Of a stretch of 7,362 nt of DNA, positions 6,583 to 7,362 are shown piece by piece (position 1 is the stretch's first letter; the number at the start of each line of letters is the position of its first letter). The stretch is taken from NCBI GenBank assembly GCA_021809225.1, contig JAKBAL010000105.1, positions 1 to 7,362 on the forward strand, in the 5' to 3' direction. Both the position numbers and the translations under genes were made by a program. The stretch comes from Pseudomonadota bacterium. Its GTDB lineage: Bacteria > Pseudomonadota > Alphaproteobacteria > UBA9655. Under the pieces are notes generated by a model. It ran no database searches. It saw nothing but the letters and a program-made list of their open reading frames with translations, and was not told where the DNA came from.

Positions 6583-7362
6583 ATGAAAAAATTAGCTAGG
6601 TTAATAATATTATTTATTCTTTTGAATTCTTCTTGTGCTTTCGCAGATATCTTTACAGTAACCAACTTGAATGATAACGGTCCTTCGTCTTTACGTCAGG
6701 CTATTTTAGAGGCAAACGTTGCAGGAGCTCCCAAAGGAGTGGTAAATGATGTAACAAGTACTATTGCCATTCAAACGGCAGGCACTATTAACCTTCAAAC
6801 CGAACTTCCTATGATTTTTAGTAATCTTACAATTCAACCAGTTCAGGGAGGAGGAGTTTTAACTCTGGATGGGACAAATCCTGGTGTTCGCCGCGGTCTT
6901 TTTGTCAGTGGACTTCCCAACTCTGCTTTTAGTCAAACTCCTCAGGCGATTAATGTAACGTTGACCAATTTGAATTTTCAAAACTTAACAGCAAAAGGAG
7001 GAGATGGTTCTGGAGGGGGAATGGGTGCGGGAGGAGCCTTATTTGTTAACCAAAATGCTCATGTCGTTCTGCGAAATACTAATTTTTCAAACAACAAAGC
7101 CGTTGGTGGAAAGGGAAGTAATTTAGAATTTCTGGGTGGTGGCGGCCTAGGTGGGAATGTGTCAGGGCGTGGAGGAGGTGGTATAGGAGGAAATAGTGTT
7201 GGCTATGCAGGAGGTGGCATTGGGGGTAACGGAGGAAGCGGAGATACTAGCGGCGGTGGAGGTTTTGGCTTTGGAAGTAATAGCAGTGCAAGTGGGGGTA
7301 TTGGGCAAATTAATGTCAATCAAAATCTATTACCTGCAGGTGCTCAATATGATGTGATCACA
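6583..7362 (+). CDS. Secreted beta-helix / polymorphic outer-membrane-type surface protein, 5' part only
   Basis: The first 260 codons are open to the window edge without a stop. Residues 1-21 form a signal peptide: MKKLAR, a hydrophobic core (LIILFILL), then SSCAFA with likely cleavage before Asp22. The mature start DIFTVTNLNDNGPSSLRQAI (22-41) resembles the N-terminal cap common in large bacterial beta-helix and autotransporter-like proteins. Alternating strands follow (for example INLQTEL, NLTIQPV, VLTLDG, VTLTNLNF). GAGGALFVNQNAHVVLRNTN (148-167) plus FSNNKAVGG (168-176) carries the GGA(I/L) and FxxN motifs of chlamydial-type polymorphic membrane protein repeats. Residues 185-241 are glycine-rich. 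I expect a surface-exposed passenger, possibly with a C-terminal outer-membrane barrel beyond the window; that barrel is not seen. Cys18 is not in a good lipobox because Asn15 occupies the -3 position. Ligand and function are unknown. Confidence 0.85.
   Translation, partial: MKKLARLIILFILLNSSCAFADIFTVTNLNDNGPSSLRQAILEANVAGAPKGVVNDVTSTIAIQTAGTINLQTELPMIFSNLTIQPVQGGGVLTLDGTNPGVRRGLFVSGLPNSAFSQTPQAINVTLTNLNFQNLTAKGGDGSGGGMGAGGALFVNQNAHVVLRNTNFSNNKAVGGKGSNLEFLGGGGLGGNVSGRGGGGIGGNSVGYAGGGIGGNGGSGDTSGGGGFGFGSNSSASGGIGQINVNQNLLPAGAQYDVIT
7135..7275 (+). repeat. Glycine-rich repeat block within the surface protein gene
   Basis: Four imperfect units of the type GGGG(L/I/F)GGN occur at residues 185-192 (GGGGLGGN), 197-204 (GGGGIGGN), 210-216 (GGGIGGN) and 224-231 (GGGGFGFG), starting 12 to 14 residues apart. 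At the DNA level they are runs of GGN codons with varied third bases (gga, ggt, ggc, ggg), so the repetition is kept at protein more than at nucleotide level. Glycine-rich insertions of this kind are common in beta-helix surface proteins, probably as flexible loops or poly-glycine strands. Confidence 0.75.

Noticed and set aside
6583..6642. Lipoprotein signal for the surface protein (Cys18 after Asn-Ser-Ser)
   Set aside because: A lipobox normally needs Leu, Val or Ile at -3; Asn is there. The AFA|D cleavage site fits signal peptidase I better.

Overview
The window looks like part of an AT-leaning alphaproteobacterial chromosome. Three things suggest this. The UvrA sequence has features I associate with alphaproteobacterial UvrA: a '[14 protein letters not shown]' segment, 'ACPISGFT' in the first zinc module and a 'GVSGGGKS' second Walker A. 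The gene order prs-rplY-pth-ychF is familiar from that class. The base composition is AT-leaning, lowest in GC between the genes. A host-associated order such as Holosporales or Rickettsiales would fit, but that is inference and was not tested by any search.

Positions 1-6002 are a tightly packed, all-plus-strand housekeeping block: the 3' part of prs (PRPP synthetase, cut by the window edge), rplY/ctc (long-form ribosomal protein L25), pth (peptidyl-tRNA hydrolase), ychF (the Obg-related ribosome-binding ATPase) and a complete uvrA (nucleotide excision repair damage sensor). pth and ychF overlap by 11 bases. ychF and uvrA are 3 bases apart and in the same frame. These three genes are probably co-transcribed and translationally coupled. 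rplY, pth and ychF all act on or around the ribosome; prs supplies PRPP for nucleotide synthesis; uvrA is the outlier, a DNA repair gene attached to the 3' end of a translation cluster.

Positions 6003-6582 are about 580 bases without a credible gene. This stretch is the least explained part of the window. It holds two perfect DnaA-box 9-mers (TTATACACA and TTATCCACA), several imperfect ones, a perfect IHF consensus, a perfect CtrA-type TTAA-N7-TTAA site, an 80-base block with 86% A+T, several short inverted repeats and, unusually, a 54% GC patch. Together they look like a replication-origin or DnaA/CtrA-controlled regulatory region. Short AT-rich motifs arise by chance, and one perfect DnaA box also lies inside prs, so this is a hypothesis.

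Positions 6583-7362 are the start of an open-ended gene with a good ribosome binding site. It encodes a secreted protein with a signal peptide, an N-terminal beta-helix/polymorphic outer-membrane-type region and a glycine-rich repeat block. It is probably a surface protein or autotransporter whose 3' end lies beyond the window.
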